DNA of 8,020 nucleotides from an uncultured Aliarcobacter sp. (GTDB taxonomy: Bacteria; Campylobacterota; Campylobacteria; Campylobacterales; Arcobacteraceae): the NCBI GenBank assembly GCA_947629065.1, contig CANRCH010000081.1, positions 1-8,020 on the forward strand, in the 5' to 3' direction. The notes beneath the pieces were generated by a model. The model was not told the origin of the DNA and made no database searches. It worked only from the letters and a program-made list of their open reading frames with translations. Shown here one piece after another: positions 1 to 4,832 of the stretch. Both the position numbers and the translations under genes were made by a program. Positions within the stretch are counted from its first letter, which is position 1, and each line of letters opens with the position of its first letter.

Positions 1-2
1 AA

Positions 3-47
3 GAAATTCATTTTATGTCCTATTTAGTGTTGACAGATCAATATTAA
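3..47 (+). CDS. Possible 3' end of a plus-strand gene (tentative)
   Basis: Reading frame 3 is open from the window edge for 14 codons (EIHFMSYLVLTDQY) and stops with TAA at 45-47, exactly where a strong hairpin terminator begins. That position would suit a gene converging on the DsrE-like gene and sharing its terminator. Two other readings compete. Frame 1 ends with TAG at 25-27 after eight codons. On the minus strand an ATG at 9-11 has an AGGA at 18-21, six bases upstream of it, so a leftward gene could start there. The fragment is too short to identify a product. Confidence 0.28.
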   Translation, partial: EIHFMSYLVLTDQY

Positions 48-76
48 AAAAGTATAGCTGTTTAGCTATACTTTTT
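47..76. terminator. Bidirectional hairpin terminator
   Basis: A perfect 13-bp inverted repeat (47-59 paired with 64-76) closes a GTTT loop. The outer five pairs are A/T, so either strand's transcript ends in a run of U. It lies eight bases beyond the stop of the DsrE-like gene (minus strand) and would also serve a plus-strand gene ending at 45-47. Confidence 0.8.
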
Positions 77-83
77 AATCTGA

Positions 84-518
84 TTAATAACTTAAAGTTT
101 GTAAATCTTTATCTAAAAGTTTTTTAGCAACCATAGGTGGTTTTGCAACACTTACACCTTCCATTAAATCAGCTTCAGTTTTTCCAGCATTTGGTAAGAA
201 TAGTGGACAAACTTCAACATTTGCTCCCTCTTTGATTAAACCTTGAAGTAGCATTTTTGGAGTTTTTTCTTCACCTTGCATTTTGATTTTTCCAGCTTCA
301 AAATCTTTTAAAGCAAGATTTCCAGCATCTGAACAAAGTACCATATTTACCTCTTTTTTCTCTTTTAGAGTCATTGTAGATAGTACCATTCCCATCATTT
401 GAGTTTGTGTATCAGCACTTGTAATCATTACATTTAGACCTTTTGCTAAATTATCACTAGCAGATGCAGATGCTCCTAGAACTAGAGTTGCTGTTAAACT
501 TAATAATACTTTTTTCAT
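84..518 (-). CDS. Exported DsrE-like small protein (putative sulfur carrier)
   Basis: A 144-residue protein that looks like a periplasmic member of the DsrE/DsrF/TusD-like fold family. Residues 1-20 form a clear signal peptide: two lysines, a hydrophobic core, and a small-residue AXA-type cleavage site near 18-20. The mature part has the family pattern of a strand ending VNMVLCSDAGN (57-67) and a second strand VEVCPLFLPNAG (101-112) after a helix containing LLQGLIKEGA. Each strand carries one cysteine, C62 and C104; these are the only cysteines and would be the sulfur-binding or redox positions. Classical DsrE/TusD proteins are cytoplasmic persulfide carriers, so export is notable. The ATG is supported by AAGGAAA five bases upstream (524-530). 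The gene has its own probable promoter and terminators on both sides, so it appears monocistronic, but it lies directly downstream of the 10-helix membrane protein in the same orientation. The fold assignment is by pattern; the substrate is unknown. Confidence 0.72.
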   Translation of the reverse strand: MKKVLLSLTATLVLGASASASDNLAKGLNVMITSADTQTQMMGMVLSTMTLKEKKEVNMVLCSDAGNLALKDFEAGKIKMQGEEKTPKMLLQGLIKEGANVEVCPLFLPNAGKTEADLMEGVSVAKPPMVAKKLLDKDLQTLSY

Positions 519-574
519 AATTATTTCCTTTTGATTTAGATTTTGTAGTTTACTTTTATAAAATAAAGTTATAG

Positions 575-580
575 ATTATA
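575..580 (-). promoter_or_regulatory. Probable -10 element of the DsrE-like gene
   Basis: The minus strand reads TATAAT here, about 57 bases upstream of the ATG at 518, with AT-rich sequence and no clear -35 element upstream. This is the usual look of sigma-70 promoters in Campylobacterota. It lies just downstream (minus sense) of the terminator at 619-640, so the DsrE-like gene probably has independent transcription. Confidence 0.45.
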
Positions 581-618
581 GATAATTAAAACTTATTTTT
601 AAATTAATAAAAGCATGT

Positions 619-640
619 AAAAAGAGCAAATGCTCTTTTT
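619..640 (-). terminator. Rho-independent terminator after the membrane protein gene
   Basis: A 9-bp perfect stem (619-627 with 632-640) encloses a four-base loop. GAGC/GCTC is at its core and A/T pairs at its base give a U-run on the minus-strand transcript. It starts three bases beyond the stop codon at 643-645. Confidence 0.75.
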
Positions 641-642
641 AG

Positions 643-1806
643 TTAAAATGAGAATTTTTTGTAAAGTCTAAAGAATAGCTGAATAGTTTTTACTTGAATA
701 TAGATAAATGGAATCATAAGTAAGAAGTAGATTAAACTATATTTTTCTAAAATTCCAGTTTGTTCTAAACCAATATTTATAAAGAACATTCCAAATACAA
801 AAAATGCAACACCTGGACAAATTAGTGCAAAAGATAGTGCCGATTTTTCATCATTTGATTTTATGAATTTTTCAAAATATCCTAGTTTTTTAAGAACCAT
901 ATATCCTAAAATTCCAAATATAATTTGCAGTGATAATACAACAGAAGTTAGAACAAATAGTGATGTTTTATCGTTAATTGCTTGAAAATTATGTTCTAAA
1001 CCAAAAGTAATTCTAATAAATGTAATTCCAAGAAGTGTTAAAATTGGAAGCATAATCCAAATACTTGGAGCCGTTTCAAGACCTAAACCATGCTCAAACA
1101 TATTTTTAAAACCAAAAATAATTTTAATAACAGTTAATAAAACAGCAAGTGAAGCAAACAGTAGGGCAAAAAATATTCCAATAGCATTTACAGCAATATT
1201 TGAACTCATAGCACCAGGTGCTGCAAATCCAACTGCAACCATTGCTAGTGCAAAAATTGAAATCATTTGAGTTAGATTATTGTTTTTTGTAAAATCAAAA
1301 TCACCATTTACTAAAAGTCTTGAAAAGTACTCAAAAAATATTTTAAGTGCAAAATATCCATTTATAGCAAATCCAATTAGAGCAAAAGGAAATAGATACT
1401 CAACAACACTCCAAAGACCTGGAACAAAAACAGCACCCAATACAAAACCAACATTTATACTCATTGTGTATGTAAGTGGCAGAGTCATCAGACTTATTTG
1501 TCCATTTGATTTGATTAAAGCTTGATAAGCTTCTGTTTTTCTAAATTTTAAATACTGTTTTGTGTTAAAAATTAGAAGTTTGAAGTGAAAAAATGCAAAA
1601 GCAATAATAAAAACCAAAGAAAAAGCACTTACAAAACTAAGCCAATCACCTCTTTCTAAAGCTTTCATAACATACTCAAAAGTCGCCATTGGAGTATCTG
1701 GATGAGGAACTAAAAACATTAAATATATAAAAAATGATACACTAAGACCTCCAGCTCCAAGTGCAGATAAATAACAAGTAGGAGAAAATTTTTCTCTTAA
1801 TGACAT
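643..1806 (-). CDS. Ten-helix inner-membrane protein, SLAC1/TehA-like layout, possibly TsoY-type
   Basis: A 387-residue polytopic membrane protein. I count about ten hydrophobic segments: near 12-33, 57-80, 105-127, 134-158, 180-200, 205-232, 248-268, 282-305, 323-346 and 356-378. This number and spacing fit the TDT/SLAC1/TehA (tellurite-resistance/dicarboxylate and anion channel) fold. The N-terminus (SLREKFSP, then LGAGGLSVSFF, then VPHPDTPM) recalls to me a family that automated annotation calls TsoY (seleno)protein; this is memory, not a search. Only two cysteines occur, C11 at the edge of helix 1 and C330 in ICPG of helix 9. The ATG has AAGGA six bases upstream (1813-1817), inside a possible hairpin. 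It is 97 bases downstream of aat in the same direction and upstream of the exported DsrE-like gene, which suggests transport or redox of a sulfur or selenium compound (inference). No substrate can be assigned from sequence. Confidence 0.7.
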   Translation of the reverse strand: MSLREKFSPTCYLSALGAGGLSVSFFIYLMFLVPHPDTPMATFEYVMKALERGDWLSFVSAFSLVFIIAFAFFHFKLLIFNTKQYLKFRKTEAYQALIKSNGQISLMTLPLTYTMSINVGFVLGAVFVPGLWSVVEYLFPFALIGFAINGYFALKIFFEYFSRLLVNGDFDFTKNNNLTQMISIFALAMVAVGFAAPGAMSSNIAVNAIGIFFALLFASLAVLLTVIKIIFGFKNMFEHGLGLETAPSIWIMLPILTLLGITFIRITFGLEHNFQAINDKTSLFVLTSVVLSLQIIFGILGYMVLKKLGYFEKFIKSNDEKSALSFALICPGVAFFVFGMFFINIGLEQTGILEKYSLIYFLLMIPFIYIQVKTIQLFFRLYKKFSF

Positions 1807-1810
1807 ATAA

Positions 1811-1838
1811 AATCCTTTTTTTGAAATTTTAAAGGATT
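1811..1838 (-). promoter_or_regulatory. Leader inverted repeat covering the Shine-Dalgarno of the membrane protein gene
   Basis: AATCCTTT (1811-1818) and AAAGGATT (1831-1838) form an 8-bp perfect inverted repeat with a 12-base loop. On the minus-strand mRNA the downstream arm contains the AAGGA ribosome-binding site, so pairing would mask it. Alternatively it is a weak terminator behind aat: the stem has only two G-C pairs and the U-tract is poor. A possible -10 (TACAAT, minus strand, 1836-1841) overlaps the upstream arm; if that promoter is used, the arm is not transcribed. Confidence 0.35.
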
Positions 1839-1903
1839 GTAGGCAAAAACATATTAAAAACTTATGAAATAAATATAAGTATAGTTTATAAATATTCCTA
1901 AAT

Positions 1904-2578
1904 TCAAGAGTTATTTAATAGCTTAAAATACTCAACTCTATCTATCTCATAAGCACCCAAAGATGCTAAATGTGAGTTATAAACTTGACAATCAATCAAT
2001 TTTATATTTTTTTCAAGTGCAATTTGACAAAGATAAAAAAATGCAACTTTTGAAGCATCATTTACATAAGAGAACATACTTTCACCACAAAAAATATCAT
2101 CAATCAAAAGCCCATATAATCCACCAACAAGCTTTTCATCTAAATAGACTTCAACACTATTTGCAATACCAAGATTATGTAAATTTGTATAAGCTTCTAT
2201 AAACTCTTCACTAATCCAAGTTTCATCTTCGTGTTTTCTTTTTATACTTGAACAAGATTTTATAACTTCAGTAAAATTTGAGTTTAGTTTTACAACAAAA
2301 CCATTTTTTTCAATAGTTTTTCTTAAAGATTTTGATAGCTTAAACTCATTTGGCTTTAAAACCATTCTTTTTTGTGGGCTGTACCAGTGAATATAGTTGT
2401 AATCATCAATAAACCAAGGAAAAAGTCCACCATAATAAGCATTTATAAGCCTTTGTGGGTGAAAATCTCCACCAATTGCAACCAAATCTCCACCCATTTG
2501 TTCTAGTTTTGGGAAGGAAAAATCATCATCTTTTTCATTTAGAAGCCAAACTTTGTTTCTTTTATCTAGTAATTTCAT
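1904..2578 (-). CDS. aat: Leucyl/phenylalanyl-tRNA--protein transferase
   Basis: Cytoplasmic enzyme of the bacterial N-end rule: it moves leucine or phenylalanine from aminoacyl-tRNA to proteins with N-terminal Lys or Arg, marking them for ClpS and ClpAP. At 224 residues it is close to the usual size (E. coli 234). Family landmarks are in order: GGDFHPQRLINAYYGGLFPW (36-55), W65-Y66-S67-P68, TWIS with W121, GGLYG (152-156), FCGESMFS (163-170) and LIDCQVYNSHLASLG (194-208). E166 and Q198 correspond by alignment to the E. coli catalytic-site residues E156 and Q188. It ends about 20 residues earlier than the E. coli enzyme, just after the SLGA segment. The ATG at 2576-2578 is firmly placed because an in-frame stop lies only three codons upstream (2588-2590), yet there is no Shine-Dalgarno and a -10-like TATAAAAT sits immediately upstream, so a leaderless mRNA is possible. 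Divergent from the rsuA-like gene. Confidence 0.96.
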   Translation of the reverse strand: MKLLDKRNKVWLLNEKDDDFSFPKLEQMGGDLVAIGGDFHPQRLINAYYGGLFPWFIDDYNYIHWYSPQKRMVLKPNEFKLSKSLRKTIEKNGFVVKLNSNFTEVIKSCSSIKRKHEDETWISEEFIEAYTNLHNLGIANSVEVYLDEKLVGGLYGLLIDDIFCGESMFSYVNDASKVAFFYLCQIALEKNIKLIDCQVYNSHLASLGAYEIDRVEYFKLLNNS

Positions 2579-2580
2579 AT

Positions 2581-2609
2581 TTGTATTTTATAGTAAATAG
2601 TGTTAAAAT
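2581..2609 (+). promoter_or_regulatory. Probable promoter of the rsuA-like gene (extended -10)
   Basis: TTGTAT (2581-2586) is followed, after 17 bases, by TAAAAT (2604-2609), preceded by TGT at 2601-2603, an extended -10. Transcription would start near 2616, about 20 bases before the TTG codon. The -35 element overlaps the -10-like sequence of the divergent aat gene. Confidence 0.5.
2585..2592 (-). promoter_or_regulatory. -10-like element immediately upstream of aat
   Basis: The minus strand reads TATAAAAT, with its downstream edge only six bases from the aat ATG. If used, the transcript would start at or within a base or two of the start codon, which would explain the lack of any Shine-Dalgarno. 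No good -35 is seen. A promoter further upstream, within or beyond the rsuA start, remains possible. Confidence 0.35.
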
Positions 2610-2635
2610 CACGAAAATATAGATAGGATAGATTT

Positions 2636-3319
2636 TTGAAAAGATTAGATGCATATTTATCAAGTTTGGGATATTGTAGTAGAAGTGAAGCAAAACTGTT
2701 TTTAAAAAAGAATATTGTAACAGTAAATGACAAAAGAGTTTTTAACACAAGTATAAAAGCAAAGCATGAAGATATAAAAGTAAATGATGAAGTTTTAGAT
2801 GATGAAAAAATCTTGATTTTGCTTCATAAACCAAAAGATTATATCTGCTCACACAATGACGCTGGAAAGCTTATATATTCGCTTCTTCCACAAAGACTTC
2901 AAAATAGAAATCCAAAAGTATCTACAATAGGGCGACTTGATATTGATACAAGTGGTGCAATTTTACTAACAGATGATGGAGAGTTAAACCATAGATTATC
3001 AAGTCCAAAAAATAGTGTAAAAAAGCAATATCTTGCAAGTTTAGCTGATGATATAGATAGTAGTGCAATTGAAATTTTTGCAAAAGGCGATATATTATTA
3101 AACAGTGAAACAAAACCATTAAAACCTGCAAAGTTGGAGATTATAGATAGTAAAACAGTAAAACTAGAGATTGTAGAGGGAAGATATCATCAAGTAAAAA
3201 GAATGTTTGCATATTTAGGAAACAAAGTTTTATCTTTACATAGAATTAGTTTTGCAGATTTTAGTGTGGATGATTTAAAGGAGGGGGAATTTAAGTTTTT
3301 GGATTTTAATAGGAACTAA
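2636..3319 (+). CDS. rsuA: RsuA-family pseudouridine synthase (16S rRNA U516 type)
   Basis: A 227-residue rRNA pseudouridine synthase of the RsuA/RluB/E/F family. Residues 1 to about 48 form an S4-type RNA-binding domain (KRLDAYLSSLGYCSRSEAK, then IVTVNDK). The catalytic domain follows, starting LLHKPKDYICS. GRLDIDTSGAILLTDDGE (99-116) contains the catalytic aspartate D102, the same number as in E. coli RsuA. The second family motif EGRYHQVKRMFAYLGNKV is at 181-198. Short length with an S4 domain fits RsuA (pseudouridine 516 of 16S rRNA) best, but RluE- or RluB-like specificity cannot be excluded. The start is TTG at 2636-2638, chosen because AGGA (2625-2628) lies seven bases upstream and the S4 domain begins at once. 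The gene diverges from aat and converges on kdsB; its stop codon lies inside the left arm of its own terminator hairpin. Confidence 0.93.
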   Translation: MKRLDAYLSSLGYCSRSEAKLFLKKNIVTVNDKRVFNTSIKAKHEDIKVNDEVLDDEKILILLHKPKDYICSHNDAGKLIYSLLPQRLQNRNPKVSTIGRLDIDTSGAILLTDDGELNHRLSSPKNSVKKQYLASLADDIDSSAIEIFAKGDILLNSETKPLKPAKLEIIDSKTVKLEIVEGRYHQVKRMFAYLGNKVLSLHRISFADFSVDDLKEGEFKFLDFNRN

Positions 3320-3339
3320 GAACTTGTTCTTAGCTTTTT
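3316..3339 (+). terminator. Rho-independent terminator of the rsuA-like gene
   Basis: CTAAGAA (3316-3322) pairs with TTCTTAG (3327-3333) around a four-base loop, followed by CTTTTT (3334-3339). The TAA stop codon (3317-3319) is part of the left arm. Confidence 0.72.
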
Positions 3340-3362
3340 ATCGGAACTGAGAATTTATTTGG

Positions 3363-3380
3363 CTAAGGTTAAAACCTTAG
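3363..3380. terminator. Second hairpin between convergent rsuA and kdsB
   Basis: CTAAGGTTAAAACCTTAG is a near-perfect palindrome: 7-8 bp stem, 3363-3370 with 3373-3380. On the minus strand it lies about 16 bases past the kdsB stop and would serve as its terminator, although the U-tract that follows is weak (CCAAATAAATT in the minus sense). On the plus strand a T7 run follows ten bases later at 3391-3397. Its CTAAG/CTTAG arms repeat those of the first hairpin, so the two can pair in alternative ways. Confidence 0.5.
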
Positions 3381-3395
3381 TTCCAAGTAGTTTTT

Positions 3396-4115
3396 TTACC
3401 CAAAAATCTCTAAAGCTCTTTCTAAATCCTTTTGAGTATCAATCCCAAATGACTTTGAATTAACTTTTGTCATAGCAATTTTAAACCCATTATCAATAGC
3501 TCTTAACTGCTCAAGTTTCTCTATATTTTCATGAATTGAAGGAGTTAAAGAACAAAATTTATTTAAAGATTTTTTTGTAAATCCATAAATTCCTAAATGT
3601 CCAAAATATTTTACATCTTCACTATGATCTCTATTATATGGGATTTTTGCTCTTGAAAAATATATGGCTAATTCATTACAATCTAAAATTACTTTTACTA
3701 AATTTGGATCATCAGCAAGTTCACTTGAAACCTCTTTATAGCAAGATGTTATTAAAGTATTCTCTTCATTTTGCATCTTTTGGGTTCTTGAAATTACTTC
3801 TTGCACAACCTCTTTTTCAATAAACGGCTCATCTGCTTGAACATTTATAATAATCTCATCTTCATCAAGATTTAAAATATTTGCAGCTTCATTTATTCTA
3901 TCTGTTCCACTTTGGTGAGAACTTGAAGTTAAAACTGCATCAAAACCATGTTTTTGTGCAATATCAATAACTTTTTGTGAATCGGTTGCAATCACAACTT
4001 TATCTAAAGAGCTAACTTGCTTTGCAGTTCTTATAAACATAGGAAGCCCTAAAATATCAACTAAAATTTTATTTTCAAATCTACTTGAGTTTAATCTTGC
4101 TGGAATTATTATCAT
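3396..4115 (-). CDS. kdsB: 3-deoxy-manno-octulosonate cytidylyltransferase (CMP-KDO synthetase)
   Basis: Cytoplasmic enzyme that activates KDO with CTP to give CMP-KDO, the donor for attaching KDO to lipid A in lipopolysaccharide assembly. The 239-residue length is typical. Visible motifs in order: IIIPARLNSSR (2-12, nucleotide-binding loop with R7) and K16 in the following ENK; VIATDS (41-46); HQSGTDR (67-73); IINVQADEP (89-97) with metal-binding D95; YFSRAKIPYNRD (152-163); GHLGIYGF (172-179); HENIEKLEQLR (195-205); and FGIDTQKDLERA (223-234) with D226, the second metal ligand by family alignment. The ATG is preceded by GGAG (4121-4124) at five bases. Convergent with the rsuA-like gene, divergent from the toxin-antitoxin pair; no other lipopolysaccharide gene is in the window. 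Confidence 0.97.
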   Translation of the reverse strand: MIIIPARLNSSRFENKILVDILGLPMFIRTAKQVSSLDKVVIATDSQKVIDIAQKHGFDAVLTSSSHQSGTDRINEAANILNLDEDEIIINVQADEPFIEKEVVQEVISRTQKMQNEENTLITSCYKEVSSELADDPNLVKVILDCNELAIYFSRAKIPYNRDHSEDVKYFGHLGIYGFTKKSLNKFCSLTPSIHENIEKLEQLRAIDNGFKIAMTKVNSKSFGIDTQKDLERALEIFG

Positions 4116-4141
4116 TTTTTCTCCATATTATTTTTGATTTT

Positions 4142-4149
4142 ATTATAAT
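4142..4149 (-). promoter_or_regulatory. Probable -10 region of kdsB
   Basis: ATTATAAT is an 8-bp perfect palindrome that gives TATAAT on the minus strand (4147 down to 4142). A start near 4135 would leave a leader of about 20 bases containing the GGAG ribosome-binding site. The sequence is equally good on the plus strand, so direction is inferred from gene position. No clear -35. Confidence 0.45.
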
Positions 4150-4213
4150 ATTTTCTTTCTTTATTCTTATTTTACAATTTTTAGTAAAGTTTTATTTATC
4201 AAGAGATTTTAGC

Positions 4214-4230
4214 TATAATAAAGGATTATA
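4214..4230 (+). promoter_or_regulatory. Promoter -10 and candidate operator of the toxin-antitoxin operon
   Basis: TATAAT (4214-4219) is a consensus -10 located 26 bases before the antitoxin ATG. It forms one arm of an inverted repeat with ATTATA (4225-4230), separated by five bases (AAAGG). A palindrome over the -10 or start region is where type II antitoxins usually bind to autorepress. The ribosome-binding site AAGGAG follows at 4233-4238. The promoter is a firm call; the operator is inference, since short AT-only palindromes arise easily by chance in this genome. Confidence 0.5.
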
Positions 4231-4244
4231 AAAAGGAGTGAGCT

Positions 4245-4454
4245 ATGCAAACTTTACATTTAAGAGCAGAAAATAGCACTATAGAAATTTTAATGGATTT
4301 TATAAACAATATTTCCAAAAATGGACGAGAAGTTGAAATTTTGGATAATACTGTTTTTAAAGAAGAACAAAAGATGATTTTTCAAGCTCTTTTAGAAGAG
4401 CAACAAAAACAAACTATTGAACACGATGAACTTTGGAATGATTTACTAAAGTAA
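4245..4454 (+). CDS. Probable antitoxin of a ParE/RelE-type module
   Basis: A 69-residue acidic protein placed directly before a ParE/RelE-like toxin with only four bases between the two, the normal antitoxin-first order. The N-terminal half (TLHLRAENSTIEILMDFINN, then ISKNGREVEILDN) reads as strand-helix-strand. The C-terminal half is a long charged helix rich in E, Q and K, ending HDELWNDLLK with one tryptophan, the usual shape of a toxin-wrapping antitoxin tail. I do not recognise a canonical ribbon-helix-helix, Phd/YefM or HTH DNA-binding motif, so the family assignment is open. The ATG is supported by a strong AAGGAG six bases upstream (4233-4238), whereas the toxin behind it has no clear ribosome-binding site; this would favour more antitoxin than toxin. 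The role is assigned mainly from position. Confidence 0.72.
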   Translation: MQTLHLRAENSTIEILMDFINNISKNGREVEILDNTVFKEEQKMIFQALLEEQQKQTIEHDELWNDLLK

Positions 4455-4458
4455 TAAT

Positions 4459-4746
4459 ATGAAAATAATATATTCAATTCAAGCAAAAAAACAGTTATAT
4501 TCTATAAAAGAGTATATTTCTTTGGATAGCAGAAAAAATGCAATAGAGTATCTATCTAAGATTAAAAATAAAATAGAAATTTTAAGTTTTTATCCATATA
4601 TAGGAAAAGTAAATAGTACCTTTAATTTAGATTATATTCGTGATTTTGTAGTATTTGGATATAAAATAATATACAAAATAAATAAAGAAAATATTTTAAT
4701 ATTAGCAATATACAAATATATTGATTTTGATGAAACTACAATTTAA
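4459..4746 (+). CDS. ParE/RelE-superfamily toxin
   Basis: A 95-residue basic protein with the ParE-like layout. An initial strand (KIIYSIQAKKQL) leads into two helices (SIKEYISLDSRKNAIEYLSK and the following KIKNKIEILS). Then comes the family turn YPYIGK (45-50), a strand with R61 (DYIRDF), the YKIIYKI strand (68-74) and a final strand ILILAIYKYIDF. These are the positions conserved in ParE toxins (P46, G49, R61, Y68, Y72); the usual Arg-His near the C-terminus is replaced by YKY (85-87). ParE proteins poison DNA gyrase and RelE proteins cleave ribosome-bound mRNA; which applies here cannot be told. Translation probably depends on coupling to the antitoxin, because the stop TAA, four bases, then ATG carry no good Shine-Dalgarno. 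No clear terminator follows, so read-through into polA is possible. Confidence 0.82.
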   Translation: MKIIYSIQAKKQLYSIKEYISLDSRKNAIEYLSKIKNKIEILSFYPYIGKVNSTFNLDYIRDFVVFGYKIIYKINKENILILAIYKYIDFDETTI

Positions 4747-4790
4747 AACAAATACTTCTAAATCTTATAAAACCACTCTTTAAATCATTT

Positions 4791-4801
4791 TATTATATTA
4801 T
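4791..4801 (+). promoter_or_regulatory. Possible -10 region of polA
   Basis: Two overlapping TATTAT hexamers (4791-4796 and 4796-4801) lie behind a T-rich stretch and about 32-42 bases before the polA ATG. There is no good -35. The polA ribosome-binding site is weak (GAAAGA, 4822-4827, five bases before the ATG). The 86 bases between the toxin stop and polA contain no clear hairpin terminator. Confidence 0.35.
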
Positions 4802-4832
4802 AAAAGCTTAAAACTAACATTGAAAGAATATT

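Noticed and set aside
30..58. TTGACA followed after 17 bases by TATAGC on the plus strand, resembling a promoter
   Set aside because: It would fire directly into the 47-76 terminator and the 3' end of an opposing gene; the -10 hexamer itself is part of the terminator stem.
1280..1525. 81-codon open frame on the plus strand inside the membrane protein gene
   Set aside because: Antisense shadow of a well-formed 10-helix protein; no ribosome-binding site and no recognisable domain.
2922..3131. 69-codon minus-strand open frame inside the rsuA-like gene
   Set aside because: Leucine/histidine/tyrosine-rich shadow of a conserved enzyme, with no start signals.
4142..4149. ATTATAAT as a plus-strand promoter for the toxin-antitoxin operon
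   Set aside because: It would give a leader of roughly 90 bases, while a consensus TATAAT with ideal spacing to the ribosome-binding site is present at 4214-4219.
4747..4832. Possible terminator between the toxin gene and polA
   Set aside because: Only scattered AT-rich direct repeats (TTATAAAA) are present; no G-C-containing stem with a T-tract.
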